A stretch of 5,766 nt of DNA, taken from NCBI GenBank assembly GCA_017554835.1, contig JAFZHO010000030.1:1-5766 (forward strand). Reading direction: 5' to 3'. Made by a program: the position numbers and the translations under genes. How positions within the stretch are numbered: the stretch's first letter is position 1; every line of letters starts with the position of its first letter. Source of the stretch: Clostridia bacterium. Its GTDB lineage: Bacteria; Bacillota; Clostridia; Oscillospirales; RGIG7773. Positions 1 to 5,766 of the stretch are shown piece after piece. The notes beneath the pieces were generated by a model. The model was not told the DNA's origin. It did no database searches and worked only from the letters and a program-made list of their open reading frames with translations.

Positions 1-2069
1 ATTTCTTCAAACATATCAAATCCCTCAAACCTATATTCAACTACCGGGTCTCTCTGACCATAAGCTCTAAGCCCGATTCCACGGCGAAGTTCATCCATGG
101 CATCAATATGGTCCATCCAGTAATTATCAACGGTTTTAAGAAGAACAACCCTCTCAAGTTCACGCATAATATCAGAGGTGAACTCTTCTTCTTTTTTATC
201 GTAGGCATTTACTGCTTTTTCCATAAGCATATCTGTCAAAGACTCTTTTGACATTTCGTTAAGGTCATCAAAGGTAAACTCTATTTCGCCTTTTTGAAGT
301 ATTGGTCCCTCAAACTCGGAAATAAGTCCGTCAAGATCCCACTCGTCAGGAATTTCGTCCTCGGTGGTATGCTTTGCGATAATGGTAGAAACAACGTCTC
401 CAAGCATTTTTCTGATCTGCTCTTTCATGCTCTCTCCTTCGAGAACGTCGCGACGCTGCTTATAAATGATTTCACGTTGCTTATTCATAACGTCATCATA
501 CATAAGAACGTGTTTTCTTGATTGGAAGTTTCTGCCCTCAACCTTTTTCTGAGCTGATTCAATAGAATTTGAGAGAATATTCTGCTCAATTGGCATATCC
601 TCGTCAACGTTGAGAGTTTCCATAAGTCGGATAATTCTCTCACCGCCGAAAAGTCTCATAAGGTCATCATCAAGAGAGATAAAGAAACGGGACATACCCG
701 GGTCACCCTGACGACCTGCACGGCCTCGAAGCTGATTATCAATACGGCGGGATTCGTGGCGTTCCGTTCCGATTATATAAAGTCCGCCTGCTTCTTTTAC
801 TTCTTCCGCCTCGCCTTTGATGCTATCTTTATATTTTGAATAAAGTTCTCTATAAATTTTTCTAAGCTCAAGAATTTTTTCATCATCGGTATCAAAGAAA
901 CTTATAGCATCCATAATTTCCTCGTCGGAATACCCCTGCTTTGACATATCCGCCTTTGCCATAAATTCTGCGTTACCGCCAAGCATAATATCAGTTCCAC
1001 GACCTGCCATATTGGTTGCGATAGTTACCGCACCTTTTTTGCCTGCCTGAGCAACGATTTCTGCTTCTTTTAAGTGGTTTTTAGCATTAAGAACCTGATG
1101 CTTTATACCTTTTTTCTTTAAAAGAGTACTTAAATATTCTGATTTTTCTATCGAAATAGTTCCAACAAGAACGGGCTGCCCTTTTTCGTGGCACTCTTCA
1201 ATATTTTTAACGACAGCACGGAATTTTGCCGCCTCGTTTTTATAAACGCAGTCGGGGAAATCCTTTCTGATAACGGGTTTATTCGTTGGAATTTCAACAA
1301 CGTCAAGAGAATAAATCTCAGAAAATTCTGCTTCCTCAGTCAACGCAGTTCCCGTCATACCTGAAAGTTTATTATATAATCTGAAATAATTCTGGAAAGT
1401 AATGGTTGCAAGAGTTTTTGATTCTCTCTGAACCTTTACTCCCTCTTTTGCCTCTATCGCCTGATGAAGCCCCTCGGAATAACGACGACCAAACATAAGT
1501 CGGCCCGTAAACTCGTCAACAATGATTATGCCATCCTCACGAACAACGTAATCTATATCGTTTTTCATAATTCCGTTGGCTTTTATTGCCTGGTTAATAT
1601 GGTGCAAAAGAGTGGTATTTTCCTGGTCTCCAAGATTTTCCACGTTGAAATATTTTTCTGCTTTTTCGATACCGTGAGAAGTAAGAGTTGCAGTTTTTGC
1701 TTTTTCGTCAACTACGTAATCTGCAGAAAACTCTTCCATACTTTTTGTATCTTCTTCTACTACTTTTTCGTATCTTAAAGTTTTTGCAAATCTATCTGCA
1801 ATTTCGTATAAATCCGTTGATTTATCTCCTGCGCCCGAAATAATAAGAGGAGTTCTCGCCTCATCAATAAGAATAGAGTCTACCTCGTCAACGATGGCAA
1901 AGTTATGGCCTCTTTGAACCATATCCTTATGATAGATAACCATATTATCACGAAGATAGTCAAATCCGAACTCGTTATTTGTTCCGTAGGTAATATCTGC
2001 GTTATAGGCCTCGTGCTTTTCCTCGTTTGTCATCCCGTGGATAACGAGCCCAACCGTAAGACCTAAAAA
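1..2069 (-). pseudogene. secA: SecA, remainder of the interrupted reading frame (residues 147-835, C-terminus beyond the window)
   Basis: This is the same frame as the 145-aa head, open for 689 codons to the left edge with no further stop. Visible landmarks, numbered from the head's ATG, are: TYGTNNEFGFDYLRDNM (173-189); Walker B DEVDSILIDEARTP starting at residue 207; the preprotein cross-linking domain (about 225-375, inferred); GMTGTA (383-388); NMAGRGTD (499-506); GTERHESRRIDNQ followed by LRGRAGRQGDPG (593-604), the arginine-finger motif VI; the helical scaffold with YDDVMNKQRE; and the wing segment with DNYWMDHIDAMDELRRGIGL. Between GGN (about 511) and GGLYIIGTE (about 574) is an insertion of roughly 60 residues, common in clostridial SecA and absent from Bacillus subtilis SecA. 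The usual metal-binding tail (CxCxSG...CC/CH) would lie past the edge. The first start codon after the TAA is ATG at 2031-2033 (residue 159), with no good ribosome binding site. The strong conservation suggests the stop is very recent or an artefact, and the gene may in reality be intact. Confidence 0.85.
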
Positions 2070-2507
2070 TTAATATACCTTGCCCATCCATTCGCTCTGA
2101 TATTTTGCAAGATAGTCGTTTACCGTAACTACGTGAACACCTTTTCCCGTAAGGGCGTTAAGATAGCAAGGAAGGGTTGCAACAAGGGTTTTACCCTCAC
2201 CTGTTCTCATTTCGGCGATTCTTCCCTGATGAAGAATTATACCACCCATAATCTGAACGGGGAAATGACGCATTTCAAGAACTCTATCCGATGCCTCAAT
2301 AACGGTCGCAAATGCATCAGGCAAAATATCATCAAGGGTTTCCCCTTTTGCAAGACGGCCTTTAAGTTCTTCCGTTTTGCCTTTAAGTTCTTTATCAGTA
2401 AGTTTTTTATATTCATCGGCAAGGGCTAAAACCTTATCTACTATCGGCATAATTTTTTTGATCTGCTTTGCCGAGTAGGAACCGAAAATCTTTTCAAATA
2501 AGCTCAT
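2070..2507 (-). CDS. secA: SecA preprotein translocase ATPase, N-terminal fragment (145 aa) ending at a premature in-frame TAA
   Basis: SecA is the cytoplasmic ATPase that drives unfolded preproteins through the SecYEG channel. This frame encodes the start of the first nucleotide-binding domain. It has a typical SecA N-terminus (MSLFEKIFG), the QIMGGIILHQGRIAEM segment at about residues 85-100, Walker A (TGEGKT, residues 102-107), and the VTVNDYLA motif near residue 130. The ATG at 2505-2507 is well supported: AAGGAGA (2515-2521 on the complement) precedes it by 7 bases. The frame stops at TAA (2070-2072), directly after MGKVY. Full-length SecA here would be well over 830 residues, and the family continues with a charged residue and then FLGLTVG. 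The next codons in the same frame encode exactly FLGLTVGLV, so this is a nonsense codon and not a frameshift or natural end. Alone, this piece lacks Walker B, NBD2 and the preprotein-binding domain and could not work as a motor. A sequencing or consensus error is a serious alternative to a real mutation. Confidence 0.9.
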   Translation of the reverse strand: MSLFEKIFGSYSAKQIKKIMPIVDKVLALADEYKKLTDKELKGKTEELKGRLAKGETLDDILPDAFATVIEASDRVLEMRHFPVQIMGGIILHQGRIAEMRTGEGKTLVATLPCYLNALTGKGVHVVTVNDYLAKYQSEWMGKVY

Positions 2508-2514
2508 AATATGT

Positions 2515-2521
2515 TCTCCTT
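2515..2521 (-). promoter_or_regulatory. secA ribosome binding site
   Basis: The complement reads AAGGAGA, 7 bases before the ATG at 2505-2507. It is a near-consensus Shine-Dalgarno that fixes the secA start. Confidence 0.85.
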
Positions 2522-2541
2522 CATTACCACATTATTTTAAT

Positions 2542-2550
2542 ATTATAACA
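2542..2550 (-). promoter_or_regulatory. Probable secA promoter: extended -10 element
   Basis: The complement reads TGTTATAAT, a perfect TATAAT (2542-2547) with the upstream TG of an extended -10. No good TTGACA lies 16-18 bases upstream (the region reads AATGCT-like), which fits an extended -10 promoter. Predicted transcription starts near 2535, leaving a leader of about 28 bases. A weaker alternative uses TTTACA (2579-2584) with TTTTAT (2555-2560). The assignment is from sequence match only. Confidence 0.55.
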
Positions 2551-2596
2551 CAAAATAAAATAAAAGCATTAAATTTTTGTAAACATATAAAAATTC

Positions 2597-2625
2597 TTGC
2601 TTAAAATTCCCATTTATAGTATCAT
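2597..2625 (+). promoter_or_regulatory. Probable sigma-A-type promoter of the trmL-PPC-rnr cluster
   Basis: TTGCTT (2597-2602) is followed by an exact 17-base spacer and TATCAT (2620-2625), which matches TATAAT at five of six positions. The start of transcription would be near 2632, leaving an untranslated leader of under 20 bases that is mostly ribosome binding site. It is the only clear promoter seen for the three downstream genes. Confidence 0.6.
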
Positions 2626-2634
2626 AAGTATAAC

Positions 2635-2643
2635 AAAGGAGGG
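2635..2643 (+). promoter_or_regulatory. trmL ribosome binding site, decides the TTG start
   Basis: AAAGGAGGG is a near-perfect complement to the 16S rRNA 3' end. It lies about 7 bases before TTG at 2650-2652. No ATG or GTG competes in frame nearby, so this site identifies the TTG as the start. Confidence 0.85.
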
Positions 2644-2649
2644 ATTTTT

Positions 2650-3141
2650 TTGCTTAATATCGTTTTAGTTGAGCCGGAAATACCCCAGAATGCAGGAAAT
2701 ATTGCCCGCACCTGCGCGGTAACCAATTCAAAACTTCATCTCGTTAAGCCACTGGGATTTTCCGTTGAAGATAAATATCTTAAAAGAGCAGGCCTTGATT
2801 ATTGGAAATATCTTGATATAACCTATTACGATAATATTTCTGACTTTTTTGAAAAAAATAAAAACGGAACTTTTTATTACGCGACGACAAAAGGGCTTAA
2901 TACCTATAGTGACGTTTGCTATCCCGAAAACGCCTATATCCTTTTCGGAAAAGAGACAAAAGGTCTTGACGAAGAGCTTTTATATAATAACAGGGACTTC
3001 TGCATCAGAATCCCCATGAATAGCGATACGAGAAGTCTGAATCTTTCAAACAGCGTTGCAATTATTGCCTATGAATATTTAAGGCAGCATAATTTTGAGC
3101 AGCTTTCCCTTGAGGGAAATTTAACTAAATTCAGTTGGTAG
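2650..3141 (+). CDS. trmL: tRNA (cytidine(34)/uridine(34)-2'-O)-methyltransferase, TrmL/CspR family (SPOUT)
   Basis: The 163-residue product matches the usual length of TrmL (E. coli about 157 aa). Family enzymes use S-adenosylmethionine to 2'-O-methylate the wobble nucleotide of certain leucine tRNAs in the cytoplasm, and they act as homodimers with a trefoil-knotted SPOUT fold. Three SPOUT motifs are visible: EPEIPQNAGNIARTCA (residues 8-23), ILFGKETKGLDEELL (97-111), and IPMNSDTRSLNLSNSVAIIAYEYLRQ-type motif 3 at 121-146, which forms the cofactor knot. The start is TTG at 2650, giving MLNIVLVEPE, the expected N-terminus for the family, with an AAAGGAGGG ribosome binding site. The gene is the first of a three-gene plus-strand cluster and diverges from secA across 142 bases. 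The TAG stop overlaps the ribosome binding site of the next gene, which suggests translational coupling. The family assignment is confident; the exact tRNA substrates are inferred from homologues. Confidence 0.93.
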   Translation: MLNIVLVEPEIPQNAGNIARTCAVTNSKLHLVKPLGFSVEDKYLKRAGLDYWKYLDITYYDNISDFFEKNKNGTFYYATTKGLNTYSDVCYPENAYILFGKETKGLDEELLYNNRDFCIRIPMNSDTRSLNLSNSVAIIAYEYLRQHNFEQLSLEGNLTKFSW

Positions 3142-3145
3142 GAGG
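3140..3145 (+). promoter_or_regulatory. Ribosome binding site of the PPC-domain gene, overlapping the trmL stop
   Basis: AGGAGG lies 6 bases before the ATG at 3152. Its first two bases are the AG of the trmL TAG stop (3139-3141), so ribosomes finishing trmL cover the next start signal. Confidence 0.85.
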
Positions 3146-3151
3146 ATTATT

Positions 3152-3571
3152 ATGAAGCATAAATTATTTGAAAAAACTCTTGTTGCCCGTCTTAACAGAG
3201 GGGAAGAAATTTTAGAATCCATCGAAAAGCTTTGCAAGGAATATAATATCACTGCAGGGTCTATTCAGGCCCTTGGCGCCTGCGATAAAGTTAAAGTCGG
3301 ACTTTACGAAGTGGAAGAAAGAAAATATATCCCCACTCTAATCGAAAAAGAACTTGAGCTTACAAACCTTACGGGAAATATTTCAACAAAAGAAGGGGAA
3401 CTTTATCTTCATCTTCACGCCACTTTCGGCGATGAAGAAGGTCGCGCTTTCGGCGGTCATTTAAACTATGCAAGAATAAGCGGCACCTGCGAGATTTTTA
3501 TAAACATAATCGACGGTTATATCTGCCGTGTTTTCGATGATGAAACAGGACTTAACGTAATTGATTTTTAG
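3152..3571 (+). CDS. PPC/PCC domain (DUF296) protein of unknown function
   Basis: This 139-residue protein is a single PPC (plants and prokaryotes conserved, DUF296) domain. The evidence is the N-terminal pattern of a hydrophobic strand, an RLNRGEEILESIEKLCKEYNI-like helix (about 14-34), then ITAGSIQALGAC (33-44). The HLHATFGD stretch (87-94) followed by GRAFGGHL (97-104) is the family signature; histidines 87, 89 and 103 are of the kind that bind metal in structurally characterised bacterial homologues. There is no AT-hook, unlike plant proteins carrying this domain, and no signal peptide or membrane segment, so it should be a soluble cytoplasmic protein, probably an oligomer. Bacterial members are often described as DNA-binding on weak grounds; no function can be assigned here. 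It sits between trmL and rnr with a 10-base gap upstream and a 1-base gap (or 11-base overlap) downstream, so it is very likely co-expressed with both. Confidence 0.88.
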   Translation: MKHKLFEKTLVARLNRGEEILESIEKLCKEYNITAGSIQALGACDKVKVGLYEVEERKYIPTLIEKELELTNLTGNISTKEGELYLHLHATFGDEEGRAFGGHLNYARISGTCEIFINIIDGYICRVFDDETGLNVIDF

Positions 3572-3572
3572 T

Positions 3573-5648
3573 ATGAAAAATTTGATTCTTAACCTCTTTG
3601 AAGAGGAGCAAAAACCATTAAAAATTGAAGAATTACTGGAAAAACTCGGTATAGAGAATGAAAAATATACCGAGTTTTTTTCCCTTGTTCCAAAAATGGT
3701 GGAATCAGGCCTTTTGACCTATACGAAAAAAGGCAAACTTTGTCCGCCGGAATTTCTCGACCTTTTCAAAGGGGAATTTATCTCAATAAGCAAAGGTGGA
3801 AAAATCCTCTGCGGCGAAAAAGAATATATGGTTCTTCGTGGCAGAGATAAAAACGCCATCCACGGCGATACCGTTCTTTTTACCTTGCTTAAAGAAAAAG
3901 CCGAGGTAATAAAAATCCTCAAAAGAAAAATAGAGACTTTTACGGGAACTTATATAAAAACCCGTGACGGTGGAATTATAAAAAGCGAAAACTCAAGGCA
4001 TCCCGAGGTATTTATTTCTGATAAAAACTCAAAAGGTGCAAAACAATTTGATAAAGTTCTCGTGAGAATAATTTCTTATAAAGAAAAAGGCGCTCACCTT
4101 GGAAGAATCGAGGAAGTTTTTGGCTCGGACAGAAACCTTCGCGCCAATTATAACGCCATTCTGGCATCCTACGGAATTTACGATTCATACCCTACAGAAG
4201 CCATAAATCAGGCAAAAAACATTTTCAAGGAAGGCGTAACGGAAAAAGACCTTGAAGGTCGACTTGATTTAACGGGAGAGAATATTTTCACCATAGATTC
4301 AAAGGATGCAAAAGACCTTGACGACGCGATCCTTGTTAAAAAGGTGGGAGAAAACTATGAGCTTTCCGTTCATATTGCAGATGTCTCCCACTACGTTTCG
4401 GAGAATACGCCCCTTGATAAAGAAGCATTCGAAAGAGGGACAAGCGTCTACTTTGCAGATCAGGTTATTCCTATGCTTCCCTTTGAACTTTCAAACTTTA
4501 TCTGTTCGTTAAACCCCGGTGAAATCCGTCTTACTCTTTCCTGCTTTATGACAGTTAATAAAGATGGCGAGGTTATAGACTATTACGTTAAAAAATCATA
4601 TATCAAATCAAGAATAAAAGGAATTTATTCCGAGATAAACGATATTCTGGAAAACAAAGCGTCGGAAGAAATCCTGGAAAAATATAAGGATTTAATGACG
4701 GAAATCCATAATATCCACGAGCTTTCAAAAATTATAGATATAGCAAAAGAAAAACGTGGTATCCTCGACTTTGACGTTCCCGAGGCGAAAATAATAATCG
4801 AAAACGATAAAATCTCAGATATTATAGAGAGAGAACGGGGCATTTCCGATAGAATAATCGAGAACTTTATGATTCTTGCAAACGAGTCTATTGCAAAATA
4901 TATGTTCTTCACTTATACCCCCTGCGTTTACCGAGTTCACGAAGAGCCCGACGAGGCAAAAACAAACCGTCTCATAAAAACGGCAAAGCTTCTTGGCATA
5001 AAAATTAAAACAAGTGGCGGAAAACTCTATTCTTCCTCTATTGATATGCTTCTCAAAAGCATAAAAGGAACCGACCTTGAAACCGTTTTATCTGCAATTG
5101 CCCTTCGTTCTATGCAAAAGGCACGATACGATAGCGAGTGTCTCGGTCATTTCGGGTTAAATCTTCAGTATTATCTTCATTTCACTTCGCCCATAAGGCG
5201 TTATCCAGACCTTGTGGTTCACCGTATGCTTAAAAAGCATCTTGACGGCGAAATCGAAGAAAAAAATCTCCCCCTTCTTGAAGAATTCGTCTCTTCTGCC
5301 GCCGAAAAATCAAGCGAAAAAGAATATAACGCAACAAACGCCGAAAGAGATATTGATAAATTATATATGGCAGACTTTATGTCCGACAAGGTAGGAGAAA
5401 TCTTCGAGGGAATTATTTCGGGGGTTTCGGATTTCGGCTTTTTCGTAAAACTTGAAAACACCATCGAGGGCCTTGTTCACGTTAGCGATTTGAGAGATGA
5501 TTACTACGAATATATAGAAGATATGCTAATGCTAAAAGGGGAAAGAAAAGGCAAAACATATCGCCTCGGTGATAAAATTCTCGTTCAACTCATTAAATCA
5601 AATATCACTAACCGCCAGATAGATTTTATCCCATATTTTGAAAAATAA
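3573..5648 (+). CDS. rnr: Ribonuclease R, 3'-to-5' exoribonuclease (RNB/RNase II superfamily)
   Basis: RNase R degrades RNA from the 3' end, including structured RNA, and contributes to mRNA decay, rRNA quality control and trans-translation. The 691-residue product has a winged-helix N-terminus (about 1-60), two cold-shock/OB domains (first with HGDTVLF near 97-103; second about 120-185), a catalytic RNB domain (about 190-520), and a C-terminal S1 domain starting near GEIFEGIISGVSDFGFFV (608-625). The RNB active-site acidic residues are D242, D248, D250 and D251 in TIDSKDAKDLDDAI. Other signatures are QVIPMLPFELSNFICSLNPG, YRVHEEPDEAK and HFTSPIRRYPDLVVHR (from 536). It ends soon after the S1 domain, lacking the basic tail of E. 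coli RNase R, which makes it short for the family. The start is uncertain: ATG at 3573, one base after the previous stop, implies reinitiation; TTG at 3561 adds four residues and has AGGA (3547-3550) 10 bases upstream. No smpB follows. It ends in TAA, before a strong terminator. Confidence 0.95.
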   Translation: MKNLILNLFEEEQKPLKIEELLEKLGIENEKYTEFFSLVPKMVESGLLTYTKKGKLCPPEFLDLFKGEFISISKGGKILCGEKEYMVLRGRDKNAIHGDTVLFTLLKEKAEVIKILKRKIETFTGTYIKTRDGGIIKSENSRHPEVFISDKNSKGAKQFDKVLVRIISYKEKGAHLGRIEEVFGSDRNLRANYNAILASYGIYDSYPTEAINQAKNIFKEGVTEKDLEGRLDLTGENIFTIDSKDAKDLDDAILVKKVGENYELSVHIADVSHYVSENTPLDKEAFERGTSVYFADQVIPMLPFELSNFICSLNPGEIRLTLSCFMTVNKDGEVIDYYVKKSYIKSRIKGIYSEINDILENKASEEILEKYKDLMTEIHNIHELSKIIDIAKEKRGILDFDVPEAKIIIENDKISDIIERERGISDRIIENFMILANESIAKYMFFTYTPCVYRVHEEPDEAKTNRLIKTAKLLGIKIKTSGGKLYSSSIDMLLKSIKGTDLETVLSAIALRSMQKARYDSECLGHFGLNLQYYLHFTSPIRRYPDLVVHRMLKKHLDGEIEEKNLPLLEEFVSSAAEKSSEKEYNATNAERDIDKLYMADFMSDKVGEIFEGIISGVSDFGFFVKLENTIEGLVHVSDLRDDYYEYIEDMLMLKGERKGKTYRLGDKILVQLIKSNITNRQIDFIPYFEK
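3640..3681 (+). other. Terminator-like stem-loop inside the rnr coding region
   Basis: A perfect 14-bp inverted repeat (3640-3653 with 3666-3679; core ACTCGGTATA / TATACCGAGT) encloses a 12-base loop and runs into seven T residues (3675-3681). Four of the pairs are G-C, and the A/T arms overlap the T run, as in bidirectional intrinsic terminators. It spans codons 23-37 of rnr, which encode ordinary winged-helix residues. Whether it terminates transcription, attenuates rnr or is a chance product of codon choice is not known. Confidence 0.45.
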
Positions 5649-5657
5649 TATTAACTA

Positions 5658-5689
5658 AAAAACCCTTCGGAATTTTCCGAAGGGTTTTT
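5658..5689 (+). terminator. Rho-independent terminator after rnr, probably bidirectional
   Basis: AACCCTTCGG (5661-5670) pairs perfectly with CCGAAGGGTT (5677-5686) around a 6-base loop. The stem extends to 13 bp through flanking A and T runs, and T-rich sequence continues to 5693. It begins 10 bases after the rnr stop. The A run before the stem gives a T run on the complement, so it could also end a convergent minus-strand transcript. Confidence 0.92.
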
Positions 5690-5691
5690 CT

Positions 5692-5766
5692 TTAATAAAA
5701 CAAGTCCGCGTTATTCAATTTTATAAATCTACCAAGACACATACTCATAGATAACGCTGCACGCTC
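5692..5766 (-). CDS. Possible 3' end of a convergent gene (24 codons plus TAA), not recognised
   Basis: One complement frame is open from the right edge to TAA (5692-5694), encoding 24 residues that end IKLNNADLFY. The two other complement frames and all plus frames contain stops here. The placement, with a stop just beyond a terminator that could work in both directions, fits a convergent gene. However, 24 open codons is short enough to occur by chance, and the residues match no family I recognise. Confidence 0.25.
   Translation of the reverse strand, partial: ERAALSMSMCLGRFIKLNNADLFY

Noticed and set aside
1464..1778. 104-codon plus-strand open frame opposite the middle of secA, rich in Phe and hydrophobic residues
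   Set aside because: It uses the same codon boundaries as secA on the other strand. Runs of Lys/Glu codons in secA appear as Phe/Leu-like codons in antisense, which gives a false membrane-protein look.
2070..2072. Global reassignment of TAA to a sense codon
   Set aside because: rnr ends at TAA a few bases before a strong terminator, and no other in-frame TAA occurs in about 1,800 coding codons of AT-rich sequence. Reassignment would be expected to leave several.
2040..2110. A frameshift or programmed recoding signal in secA
   Set aside because: Frame is identical on both sides of the stop, with SecA homology resuming at the very next codon. No slippery heptamer with a downstream structure is needed or seen.
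2133..2429. 98-codon plus-strand open frame opposite the start of secA
   Set aside because: It lies wholly antisense to conserved secA sequence. Its composition is a reflection of the secA codons, it has no ribosome binding site, and it resembles no known protein.
3423..3454. Nine-base direct repeat CTTTCGGCG in the PPC gene
   Set aside because: The two copies encode different parts of the conserved TFGD and AFGG motifs. It is explained by similar amino acids and codon choice.
4625..4912. Minus-strand open frame of 95 codons opposite rnr
   Set aside because: It is antisense to the conserved RNB catalytic domain, is made mostly of Ser/Ile/Phe codons mirrored from rnr, and has no ribosome binding site.

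Overview
This window looks like chromosomal core-genome DNA from a low-GC Gram-positive bacterium, probably a clostridial Firmicute. The evidence is AT-rich DNA, strong AGGAGG-type ribosome binding sites, sigma-A-like promoters, a TTG start codon, and a SecA with the long NBD2 insertion common in Clostridia. I see no mobile element, CRISPR array, tRNA or rRNA.

Layout: positions 2507 to 1 (minus strand) hold secA, the ATPase motor of the general secretion pathway. Its 3' end lies beyond the left edge. Codon 146 of this otherwise well-conserved reading frame is TAA (2070-2072), so the gene is split into a 145-residue head and a frame of 689 further sense codons. The frame does not shift across the stop and no second stop follows. 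Positions 2508-2649 are a short AT-rich divergent promoter region. Positions 2650-5648 (plus strand) hold a tight three-gene cluster: trmL (tRNA wobble 2'-O-methyltransferase), a small PPC/DUF296 protein of unknown role, and rnr (RNase R). The cluster closes with a strong intrinsic terminator at 5658-5689. The last 75 bases may carry the 3' end of a convergent gene.

The plus-strand cluster appears to be one transcription unit: gaps are 10 bases and 1 base, and only one promoter is evident. It pairs tRNA modification with RNA decay and quality control. A perfect 14-bp inverted repeat followed by a T run lies inside the first 40 codons of rnr and looks like a terminator or attenuator.

The two observations most worth checking are the premature stop in the normally essential secA and the terminator-like hairpin inside rnr. 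I did not find convincing evidence of a new biological system; most of the window is ordinary housekeeping DNA.
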